NCBI GenBank assembly: GCA_029865665.1
Contig: JARXAV010000085.1
Coordinates: forward strand, 1 to 5,090
Length of the DNA: 5,090 nucleotides
DNA from: Flectobacillus sp.
GTDB lineage: Bacteria > Bacteroidota > Bacteroidia > Cytophagales > Spirosomataceae
Reading direction: 5' to 3'
Shown here: piece by piece, positions 1-5,090 of the stretch
Layout: every line of letters starts with the position of its first letter
How positions within the stretch are numbered: the stretch's first letter is position 1
Made by a program: the position numbers and the translations under genes
The notes under the pieces: generated by a model
Database searches by the model: none
The model's input: the letters and a program-made list of their open reading frames with translations, nothing else
Told to the model about the DNA's origin: nothing

Positions 1-1
1 A

Positions 2-973
2 AAATTCACGATGTCAATTGACAATTCGTTGAACCCTGCGGATGAAAAAGTATATGAGTTTTTAGACAAGGTGTTTACAGAAGTGGCCACACTTTTCCCT
101 AGTCCATATATCCATGTGGGTGGCGACGAGTGCTATAAAGGTTTCTGGGAAAAAGACGCTGGTTGTAAGGCGTTAATGGAAAAAGAAAAAATGCACGATG
201 TAGAAGAATTGCAAGGCTATTTTATGAAAAGAGTGGAGCAAATTCTGAAAACAAAAGGCAAAAAAATGCTAGGATGGGATGAAATCTTAGAAGGTGGACT
301 TGCTCCAGAAGCGACAGTAATGAGCTGGAGAGGTATTAAAGGAGGTATTGAAGCCGCTAAAATGGGACACGAAGTGGTAATGTCGCCAACGACTTTCGCT
401 TATCTTGACTATATGCAAGGCGATGGAACGTTAGAACCACCGATTTATAGCACGCTTCGTTTAAAAACTTGTTATGGTTTTGAACCCGTACCTGAAGGAG
501 TAGATGCCAAATATATTTTGGGAGGACAAGGTAATTTATGGACAGAGGGCGTTCCAACGCTTGCTCATGCCGAGTATATGAGTCACCCACGTATTTGGGC
601 TTTGGCCGATGTGTACTGGTCGCCCAAAACAGCTCGCAACTGGGATGCGTTCATCAAGCGTGTAGAAAGCCGTTTTGAACGTTCGGAAGTAGCTGGGGTA
701 AACTATGCAAAAAGTATGTATGACCCAATTGTGACAGCAACGGTAAAAGATGGAAAACTAATGGTGACCTTAGATAAAGAGGTGTCAGATTTAGCGATTT
801 ACTATACCATAAACGATGCTGTACCAAGTCGTTACGAAACCCTATACACTGCACCATTTGAAGTTCCCGAAGGGCCATTAACCCTACGTGTTCTTACCTA
901 TCGCAACAACAAAGCAATCGGCAGAGTGGTTACGCTTAAACGTGCTGATTTATTAAAAAGAGCTGGAAAATAA
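2..973 (+). CDS. Beta-N-acetylhexosaminidase, GH20 family (5'-truncated by window edge)
   Basis: This is the C-terminal part of a glycoside hydrolase family 20 enzyme, which removes terminal N-acetylglucosamine or N-acetylgalactosamine from glycans by substrate-assisted catalysis. The frame is open to the left edge, so the ATG at 11 is very probably an internal Met. Counting from that Met, HVGGDE lies at residues 35-40; its D39-E40 pair (bases 125-130) is the catalytic Asp-Glu of GH20. Further family signatures follow: GWDEILEGG at 88-96, MSWRG at 104-108, YLDYMQ at 131-136 and GGQGNLWTEG at 171-180, which supply the sugar-stacking Trp residues and the Trp-x-Glu of the barrel. Residues from about 238 to 312 resemble the small beta-rich chitobiase/hexosaminidase C-terminal domain (IYYTINDAVPS...YTAPF). 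Missing upstream are the signal peptide, the GH20b N-terminal domain and the first half of the TIM barrel. Export to periplasm or surface is expected from the family but cannot be seen here. The gene ends before a strong terminator, so it is the last gene of its transcript. Confidence 0.95.
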   Translation, partial: KFTMSIDNSLNPADEKVYEFLDKVFTEVATLFPSPYIHVGGDECYKGFWEKDAGCKALMEKEKMHDVEELQGYFMKRVEQILKTKGKKMLGWDEILEGGLAPEATVMSWRGIKGGIEAAKMGHEVVMSPTTFAYLDYMQGDGTLEPPIYSTLRLKTCYGFEPVPEGVDAKYILGGQGNLWTEGVPTLAHAEYMSHPRIWALADVYWSPKTARNWDAFIKRVESRFERSEVAGVNYAKSMYDPIVTATVKDGKLMVTLDKEVSDLAIYYTINDAVPSRYETLYTAPFEVPEGPLTLRVLTYRNNKAIGRVVTLKRADLLKRAGK

Positions 974-997
974 GCGATTAGGAGTAGAGGTTTTATT

Positions 998-1038
998 AAA
1001 AAACCTTGTCAACGCACACAGTTGGCAAGGTTTTTTTT
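998..1038 (+). terminator. Intrinsic terminator after the GH20 gene
   Basis: A 16-bp stem (arms 998-1013 and 1023-1038 when the A and T tracts are counted as paired, one G-U wobble; core CCTTG/CAAGG plus CAAC/GTTG) encloses the short loop GCACACA and runs into eight T residues at 1031-1038. More exactly, CAAC at 1010-1013 pairs with GTTG at 1021-1024, and AAAAAACC at 998-1005 pairs with GGTTTTTT at 1029-1036. It starts 24 bases after the TAA of the hexosaminidase gene and separates that gene from the next one on the same strand. Confidence 0.88.
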
Positions 1039-1104
1039 ATAGTATAAAAAAGCCATTTAGTAATCAACACTTCACCAAAGGATACCTCAAGCGAAACTTC
1101 TACT

Positions 1105-1112
1105 TATATTTG
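1105..1112 (+). promoter_or_regulatory. Bacteroidota-type -7 promoter element (TATATTTG) for the NTF2-like gene
   Basis: TATATTTG is a perfect match to the TAnnTTTG -7 element of the primary sigma factor of Bacteroidota. It would place transcription start near 1118-1120, giving a leader of about 20 bases before the ATG at 1138. No good TTG -33 element lies 17-21 bp upstream, so the promoter may be weak or need an activator. The box overlaps an inverted repeat listed separately. Confidence 0.6.
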
Positions 1113-1126
1113 GATAAACATCCAAA
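1109..1126. repeat. 18-bp inverted repeat overlapping the -7 box (possible operator)
   Basis: TTTGGAT (1109-1115) and ATCCAAA (1120-1126) are perfect 7-bp inverted arms around the 4-base spacer AAAC. The left arm shares TTTG with the -7 element, and the right arm covers the predicted transcription start and the bases just after it. A dimeric regulator bound here would block RNA polymerase. A chance palindrome in AT-rich DNA is possible; there is only one copy. Confidence 0.35.
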
Positions 1127-1137
1127 AAATAATTCGT

Positions 1138-1578
1138 ATGAAAAAGTATTTCTTTCTATTAGGTATCACATGCATCACCTTCGGCAGTTTTGCACAGAAA
1201 AGTGACGATACTGCGGCTATCAAAACGCTACTGGCAAAAGAGGCTGCTACTTGGCGTGCTGGCGATTTCGCAGGGCATAGTGCTTGCTGGCAGATTCGTC
1301 CTTATAGTAGAATTTTGGTTTCTACTCCTGAAGGTAAAACCTTCGACGTTCCTCCTGCTTCGATGATGAATCCTGATTTAAAAATGGGTGACGGTGGTTT
1401 TGCAGAACAAAGTAATATGAAAATTAGTATCACAGGGACAAGTGCTTGGGTTAGCCACGACGAAATTTCAACCGATAAAAACGGTATCAAGACCTATACT
1501 TACGAAATCAGGTTATTGGAGAAAGTAAAAGGGGAATGGAGATTTGTAGGACAATCCATTCATGTTTATAAACCTTAA
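1138..1578 (+). CDS. Secreted NTF2-like (SnoaL/DUF4440-type) protein
   Basis: A 146-residue protein starting with a clear Sec signal peptide: MKK, a hydrophobic run at 4-18 and likely cleavage at SFA|Q (19/20). Cys12 sits inside the hydrophobic core without a lipobox, so this is probably not a lipoprotein. The mature part fits the small cone-shaped NTF2-like fold. It has an N-terminal helix region (DTAAIKTLLAKEAATW, 24-39) followed by GDF, a WQIRPYSRILVS segment at 51-62, WVSHDE at 104-109, and a C-terminal strand pair rich in conserved positions (YEIRLLEKVKGEW at 122-134, then IHVY at 141-144). Proteins of this kind in Bacteroidota are usually annotated as nuclear transport factor 2 family or DUF4440 proteins. 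Their substrates are mostly unknown, and no catalytic residue can be assigned from this sequence. The start is chosen because the signal peptide begins there; upstream is A-rich sequence without a Shine-Dalgarno site, as is normal in the phylum. The gene is flanked by terminators and is therefore monocistronic. Confidence 0.85.
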   Translation: MKKYFFLLGITCITFGSFAQKSDDTAAIKTLLAKEAATWRAGDFAGHSACWQIRPYSRILVSTPEGKTFDVPPASMMNPDLKMGDGGFAEQSNMKISITGTSAWVSHDEISTDKNGIKTYTYEIRLLEKVKGEWRFVGQSIHVYKP

Positions 1579-1626
1579 AAATCAAAAAGGTAGCCTAAAA
1601 GTCATTCTGGCTACCTTTTTGATTTT
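1578..1626. terminator. Bidirectional terminator between convergent genes
   Basis: Two perfectly complementary 18-base arms (1578-1595 and 1609-1626) surround a 13-base loop. The GC-bearing core is GGTAGCC/GGCTACC, flanked by A5/T5 and then ATC/GAT and A/T tracts, so either strand gives a stem followed by a U-rich run. The left arm begins on the last base of the TAA of the NTF2-like gene, and the right arm ends 8 bases from the stop codon of the opposing outer-membrane gene. It can end both transcripts. Confidence 0.9.
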
Positions 1627-1634
1627 AAGGAATA

Positions 1635-2840
1635 TTATCGAGCCAATAAATCGTATCCAACAGAAAGTCCAAAACGGTTCATATTTCCTCCCAAGTTTAG
1701 ATATTTCCCCAAACCTACATCGGTTTGATAATACCCAAGTTCAACATCCATTTTTTTGTGACGGAAACCCGCACCCAACTTATAGCCAACAATTGTTCCT
1801 GTTTCGTAACCATAAATACCAGAACCATTTTTGTTGCCTAACTTAAAATCTAGGGAAAGACCAAGATTTGCATAGACCGTTGTATTGTTCTTTTTATAAA
1901 AAGCATATTGAGGGGCTAAACATACACTGATATAGGGTACGTTTTGAGGAGGAGTATAAGATGAATTTAAAAACTGAACTCCTTGTGCATATTGGGTAAA
2001 GAGTAAGTCTATTTTCGCTTCTAGTTTTTTCCTTAAAGAAGGAAGTTCAACTAATAATTGTCCACCAAATGATGTTGTCGTTAAACCTGCATTACTTGAA
2101 TAATAGCTAGAAACATCATTGAACGTTTCATATTGATAAATACCCATACCTGCACGTGCATAAATCCCTACTTTATAACTTTCCTTAGGTGAAGTTAGCA
2201 ATGCTTGCTTATCACCAAAACAAGCATTATACTTAATAACTAAACTGGCTAAGGTAGATTCTAAAAATGGATACTTAAATAACTTATCCTTCAATGTAGT
2301 GCAGTCTTCGCACAGGCCATAAAGCTGATTATTATACAAATCATTATGAGCCTCGAAAAGTGTTCCATTCACATTACGGAGATAGTAATGATCAACTAAT
2401 TCTTCTATCACCTTTCCTTCTTTTTGCACAAAAAAGTGGGTTTTCCCATTTAAATCTTGAAAGTTGAAAAGAGAAATTCGTCCATTTACCAATTGTTTAA
2501 TCATCAAGGTAGTATCAGCAACAACAATCCACTGGTTACTTCTCAATAATTTACGTGGTTCAAAAGGTGTCATATTAAGTGATATTTTCTTACGGACATA
2601 TACTGCCTTTCCATTCACGCCGAATCCTTGTATATCTTTAACAGCATCATATTCTACTTCCTTATTGCTAGTTTTAAGGACAACACGCTCAGGATTTTGT
2701 ACCCAGTTTTTGTAATCGATTTCTCCTTTCAGGGTATCTCCTGTATTGGTAACGATATAACCTTGTTGATAGTTTTTCTGTGCTTTTAAGAATGGACAAA
2801 ATAAGACCGCAAAAATTGCAGCTAGGAGATTTTTCTTCAT
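1635..2840 (-). CDS. Putative outer-membrane beta-barrel protein with N-terminal GDTLKG-type domain, function unknown
   Basis: A 401-residue exported protein. The signal peptide is MKKNLLAAIFAVLF..., with probable cleavage at LKA|Q (20/21). The N-terminal half (about 24-160) opens with GYIVTNTGDTLKGEIDYKNW (27-46), a pattern I recognise from many Bacteroidota hypothetical proteins, and continues as short beta-strands (VEYDAVKDIQGFGVNGKAVYV, around 62-82). A middle helical stretch (about 168-210) holds LCEDC (176-180) and YNACFG (204-209), so three Cys lie in a possible disulphide or metal-binding context. From about 221 to the end, alternating aromatic and hydrophobic strands (YKVGIYARAGMGIY, TTSFGGQLLVEL, PYISVCLAPQYAFY, TVYANLGLSLDFKL, IVGYKLGAGFR, MDVELGYYQTDVG) and the final FGLSVGYDLLAR fit a small PorT/OmpA-like barrel of about eight strands ending near the C-terminus. 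No enzyme motif is visible. The start is fixed by the signal peptide; the leader lacks a Shine-Dalgarno site. The gene is monocistronic, between its own promoter and a shared terminator. Confidence 0.8.
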   Translation of the reverse strand: MKKNLLAAIFAVLFCPFLKAQKNYQQGYIVTNTGDTLKGEIDYKNWVQNPERVVLKTSNKEVEYDAVKDIQGFGVNGKAVYVRKKISLNMTPFEPRKLLRSNQWIVVADTTLMIKQLVNGRISLFNFQDLNGKTHFFVQKEGKVIEELVDHYYLRNVNGTLFEAHNDLYNNQLYGLCEDCTTLKDKLFKYPFLESTLASLVIKYNACFGDKQALLTSPKESYKVGIYARAGMGIYQYETFNDVSSYYSSNAGLTTTSFGGQLLVELPSLRKKLEAKIDLLFTQYAQGVQFLNSSYTPPQNVPYISVCLAPQYAFYKKNNTTVYANLGLSLDFKLGNKNGSGIYGYETGTIVGYKLGAGFRHKKMDVELGYYQTDVGLGKYLNLGGNMNRFGLSVGYDLLAR

Positions 2841-2905
2841 AATTACGAAATAGTATCGGTTTAAATTTTAGTTATCTAAGGTCATTAGCTTCTGCTTTTC
2901 AAGAG

Positions 2906-2933
2906 CAAATATACGGAGTTTTCAAAAAAACAA
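2906..2933 (-). promoter_or_regulatory. Promoter of the barrel gene (TTG-N17-TATATTTG)
   Basis: Read on the minus strand, TTG (2931-2933) is followed after 17 bp by TATATTTG (2906-2913), a perfect TAnnTTTG -7 element with a -33 element at acceptable spacing. Transcription would begin near 2898-2900 and leave a leader of roughly 60 bases before the ATG whose first base is 2840. The -7 octamer is identical to that of the NTF2-like gene. Confidence 0.6.
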
Positions 2934-3177
2934 CCTTTACAATAATGATAAACGGTGATTATAATATAGAATAAGCGAAAAATAACTTTATAACTTCAAC
3001 TAGGTTCAAGTACATAAACACGAAGCAAAAACAAATATCTTACCTGATTTTCACAAGCTAAATCGTTCTAAAAAATTGTCACCTATTCTACTTCGAGATA
3101 GAATTAAGCACCAGTCATTCTTTTTTTTATCCTATTTTAAATCAACCTAATTATATCCACCAAACTATTTGCTATTC

Positions 3178-3259
3178 TTATTTAAAATAAGTCTAAATTA
3201 ACTTGTTTCTTATTTAGAAGTCGTCTAAATTTGAGCATTATTTTTAATGAGTCTAAATT
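3178..3259. repeat. Three-copy operator-like repeat array (TTATTT-N7-GTCTAAATT)
   Basis: Three direct copies of a 22-bp unit lie at 3178-3199, 3210-3231 and 3238-3259. In every copy TTATTT is followed after exactly 7 bases by GTCTAAATT. The start-to-start spacing is 32 and 28 bp. Each unit contains a 19-bp imperfect palindrome of the form ATTTAGA-N5-TCTAAAT. Copy 2 (3212-3230) is perfect in both 7-bp arms, copy 1 (3180-3198) has one mismatch (ATTTAAA) and copy 3 (3240-3258) has two (ATTTTTA), all in the left arm. Copy 1 sits just upstream of the -33 element, copy 2 covers the -7 element and copy 3 covers the predicted transcription start. Position, palindrome length and the iron-receptor gene downstream suggest binding sites for a metal-dependent repressor of the DtxR or Fur class. 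The identity of the regulator is inference. Confidence 0.7.
3203..3233 (+). promoter_or_regulatory. Promoter of the TonB-dependent receptor gene (TTG-N20-TAAATTTG)
   Basis: TTG at 3203-3205 is followed after 20 bp by TAAATTTG at 3226-3233, a perfect TAnnTTTG -7 element. Transcription would start near 3239-3241, leaving a leader of about 40 bases. The -7 box is built into the right half-site of operator copy 2, so a protein bound there would directly mask it. Confidence 0.65.
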
Positions 3260-3279
3260 ATATAAGCATACATATAGCA

Positions 3280-5090
3280 ATGAAATCATTTATTTACACA
3301 CTTACTCTTGTATTAGGAATTGTAGCGGTTAGCTTCGGGCAAAGTGGTATCTTAAAAGGAACCGTAAAAGACCAAAAAGGAAACTTAGTTTCTGGTGTTT
3401 CAATCCGTTTAAAAGAAACAAAAAGAGGTCTTTCAACACCAGAAAATGGCGAATTCATCTTTGAAAAATTACATTCTCAGACCTATACGTTATTGGCTTC
3501 TTTTGTAGGGTATAAAACATTAGAACAAGTAGTAAAAATTGAAGAGGGAAAAACCTTATCACTTTCGCTTGAGTTGATTGAGAACACAGAAATGCTAAAA
3601 GAAATTGTAGTTTCTGGTGCTTATACGGCCAACCGTACAGCTTCGTTAGGCAAGGCAAATATCAGACCGCTTGATTTACCTCAAAGTACAGCCGTTGTAA
3701 GTAACGTTGTCATTACAGATCAACAGGCTGTCAGATTGGGGGATGTTGTGAAGAATGTCAGTGGCGTTGCACTAACTGAAACACGTGGAGGAGTTGCAGA
3801 GACATTCTCCGCTCGTGGGTATAGCGTTGGAGTAGCTGGTGCTGGGGGTAGCATTTTCAAAAATGGTACTGTTAGCAATACGATGGGCTTTCCAGACGCA
3901 AGTACGTTAGAATCTGTGGAAGTAATGAAGGGAAGTTCTGCCTTATTATACGGTAACGTTTCGGGCGGTGTAATTATCAATATGGTCACGAAGAAACCTC
4001 GTTTCGATTGGGGTGGTCAGGCATCTATGTTAATAGGCAGTTACAACCAATACAAACCTACAATTGATGTGTATGGACCAATCAGTAAAAAACTAGCGTT
4101 CCGAGTTGTGGGAACTTATGAAAATGCTAAGAGTTACCGTGATGTAGTAAAAACTGATAGAACTTATGTTACGCCTTCGTTATTGTATAAAGTTAGTGAT
4201 AAAACAGATGTCTTATTACAAGCAGACTATTTGAAAAGTAATATCGTACCAGATGCTGGAGTAGGTACACCAAATAGCAGAATTACCATTACATCATTGC
4301 CAGAAACCTCTGTAAGTCGCTTTATTAATACAAACTGGGCGTATAACAACACCGAACAAAAATCTGCATATTTAACGATTAATCATCGCTTGAATGATAA
4401 CTGGAAACTTACAGCTATCGGCTCAGTACAAGACACTCGTGTGAAAGGTTTTGGTGCAGGCGTACCTACTGCTATTACTGCTGCGGGCGACTATACCCGT
4501 ACATTGAGTGCAGTGAATACGGGAGAAGTAGATTATACCGCTCAATTGAATTTAAATAGTAATTTTAAAACAGGAAGATTGAACCACCAATTATTAGTGG
4601 GTGCTGATTTTTTACGAATTGAGACAATCAGTCATACGTTTAGATTTACGTCTGCGACTGGTGCAGTTGGAACAGCTTATGACAAAATCAATATCTATGA
4701 TTTTTCTAAGTATGTTGCTCGTACTGACATTCCTACGATTGCGGATACAGCACGTACAACAACTCCACAAAATCGTTATGGCGTTTACGCACAAGATTTG
4801 ATAAGTATTTCTTCTAAATTTAAAGTATTGGCAGGATTGCGATATTCATATCAGACAGCATTTCAAGCTAGAATCTTAAATCTTGAGAAAAACGTAGAAC
4901 GTGCTGGAACAACTGCTGATAAATCTGATGCGGCATTCTCTCCTAAATTAGCATTGATTTACCAGCCAATCTCAACAACATCAATTTACTCATCATATAC
5001 TAACAATTTCAGCACAAATACGGGTACTGATATTTATGGAGAGAATCTAAAACCATCTATCATCGACCAATATGAGATTGGCGTTAAGAA
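3280..5090 (+). CDS. TonB-dependent siderophore receptor (3'-truncated by window edge)
   Basis: An outer-membrane active transporter of the FhuA/FecA-like class, expected to import a ferric siderophore using energy from TonB-ExbB-ExbD; the ligand cannot be told from sequence. The frame is open without interruption for 603 codons to the right edge. The signal peptide is at 1-20, with probable cleavage SFG|Q. A carboxypeptidase-regulatory-like domain spans about 23-105 (GTVKDQKGNLVSGVSI, then SFVGYKT). EIVVSG at 108-113 is a likely TonB box. The plug spans about 129-240 and carries PLDLPQS at 130-136, typical of siderophore receptors, then FSARGY at 176-181 and VEVMKGSSALLYG at 213-225. Barrel strands follow, including NRYGVYAQDL at about 498-507, FSPKLALIYQP at 553-563 and LKPSIIDQYEIGVK at 590-603. 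Relatives with this extra N-terminal domain are usually about 780-820 residues, so roughly 180-220 are missing. The start is set by the signal peptide and a short leader with no Shine-Dalgarno site. The operator array upstream suggests metal-responsive repression. No SusD partner is seen within the window. Confidence 0.93.
   Translation, partial: MKSFIYTLTLVLGIVAVSFGQSGILKGTVKDQKGNLVSGVSIRLKETKRGLSTPENGEFIFEKLHSQTYTLLASFVGYKTLEQVVKIEEGKTLSLSLELIENTEMLKEIVVSGAYTANRTASLGKANIRPLDLPQSTAVVSNVVITDQQAVRLGDVVKNVSGVALTETRGGVAETFSARGYSVGVAGAGGSIFKNGTVSNTMGFPDASTLESVEVMKGSSALLYGNVSGGVIINMVTKKPRFDWGGQASMLIGSYNQYKPTIDVYGPISKKLAFRVVGTYENAKSYRDVVKTDRTYVTPSLLYKVSDKTDVLLQADYLKSNIVPDAGVGTPNSRITITSLPETSVSRFINTNWAYNNTEQKSAYLTINHRLNDNWKLTAIGSVQDTRVKGFGAGVPTAITAAGDYTRTLSAVNTGEVDYTAQLNLNSNFKTGRLNHQLLVGADFLRIETISHTFRFTSATGAVGTAYDKINIYDFSKYVARTDIPTIADTARTTTPQNRYGVYAQDLISISSKFKVLAGLRYSYQTAFQARILNLEKNVERAGTTADKSDAAFSPKLALIYQPISTTSIYSSYTNNFSTNTGTDIYGENLKPSIIDQYEIGVK

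Larger units (their letters stand above)
2841..3279. other. 439-bp divergent intergenic region
   Basis: This AT-rich spacer lies between the minus-strand barrel gene and the plus-strand receptor gene. Its left part (2841-2933) holds the leader and promoter of the barrel gene. Its right part (3177-3279) holds the operator-like array, promoter and leader of the receptor gene. In between (2934-3176) I see no convincing small ORF, tRNA or structured RNA. That stretch contains only a T8 run at 3121-3128 and a weak AT-rich inverted repeat, ATTCTA/TAGAAT, at 3085-3104. The two promoters are about 270 bp apart, so they probably work independently. Confidence 0.7.

Noticed and set aside
11..13. ATG at 11 as the true start of the GH20 gene
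   Set aside because: The frame is open upstream to the edge, and a start here would lack half of the catalytic barrel and any signal peptide. The catalytic Asp-Glu would lie only 39 residues in, far too early for the family.
1562..1846. Plus-strand open frame of 94 codons overlapping the end of the NTF2-like gene
   Set aside because: It runs through the terminator and lies antisense to the barrel gene. It has no promoter or protein-like composition and no recognisable domain, so it is a shadow frame.
3178..3259. Possible short CRISPR array
   Set aside because: The repeated unit is only 22 bp with 7 variable internal bases, the gaps are 10 and 6 bp, and the units sit on a promoter. Operator sites explain it better.
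3720..3989. Minus-strand open frame of 89 codons within the receptor gene
   Set aside because: It is antisense to the well-conserved plug domain, whose motifs are clear on the plus strand. The reverse translation shows low-complexity Thr/Pro-rich sequence typical of a shadow frame.
4601..4801. Overlapping short open frames on both strands within the receptor barrel
   Set aside because: The receptor frame is uninterrupted here and reads as beta-barrel strands; the alternatives have no start context or domain.
2..5090. Polysaccharide utilisation locus linking the GH20 enzyme to the TonB-dependent receptor
   Set aside because: Two independent transcription units, one on the opposite strand, plus two terminators separate them. 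The receptor has the siderophore-type plug (PLDLPQS) and no SusD-like gene is present in the window.

Overview
The window looks like ordinary chromosomal DNA from a Bacteroidota species. Three things point there. The promoters that can be seen are of the TTG...TAnnTTTG type. Starts are preceded by A/T-rich sequence and not by Shine-Dalgarno sites. The TonB-dependent receptor carries an N-terminal carboxypeptidase-regulatory-like domain. The proteins are compatible with Cytophagales or a relative, but that finer placement is only an impression.

Layout. (1) 2-973, plus: the 3' part of a GH20 beta-N-acetylhexosaminidase gene, cut by the left edge and closed by a strong hairpin terminator (998-1038). 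(2) 1138-1578, plus: a small secreted NTF2-like (SnoaL/DUF4440-type) protein with its own TATATTTG promoter, which is overlapped by an 18-bp inverted repeat. (3) 1635-2840, minus: a 401-residue secreted, probably outer-membrane beta-barrel protein of unknown function, convergent with gene 2 and sharing with it a perfect 18-bp-stem bidirectional terminator. (4) 2841-3279: a 439-bp AT-rich divergent spacer holding a promoter for each flanking gene and a three-copy operator-like repeat array. (5) 3280-5090, plus: a TonB-dependent siderophore-type receptor, cut by the right edge after 603 codons.

The genes do not form one operon. Each is a separate transcription unit, with terminators or promoters between them. 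The GH20 enzyme would trim terminal N-acetylhexosamine from glycans, and the receptor would import an iron-siderophore or similar complex. Nothing visible ties the two together.

I see no clear undescribed system. The most interesting signal is the array of three 19-bp imperfect palindromes (ATTTAGA-N5-TCTAAAT type), spaced 32 and 28 bp apart, that straddles the receptor promoter. It looks like the binding site of a metal-responsive repressor.
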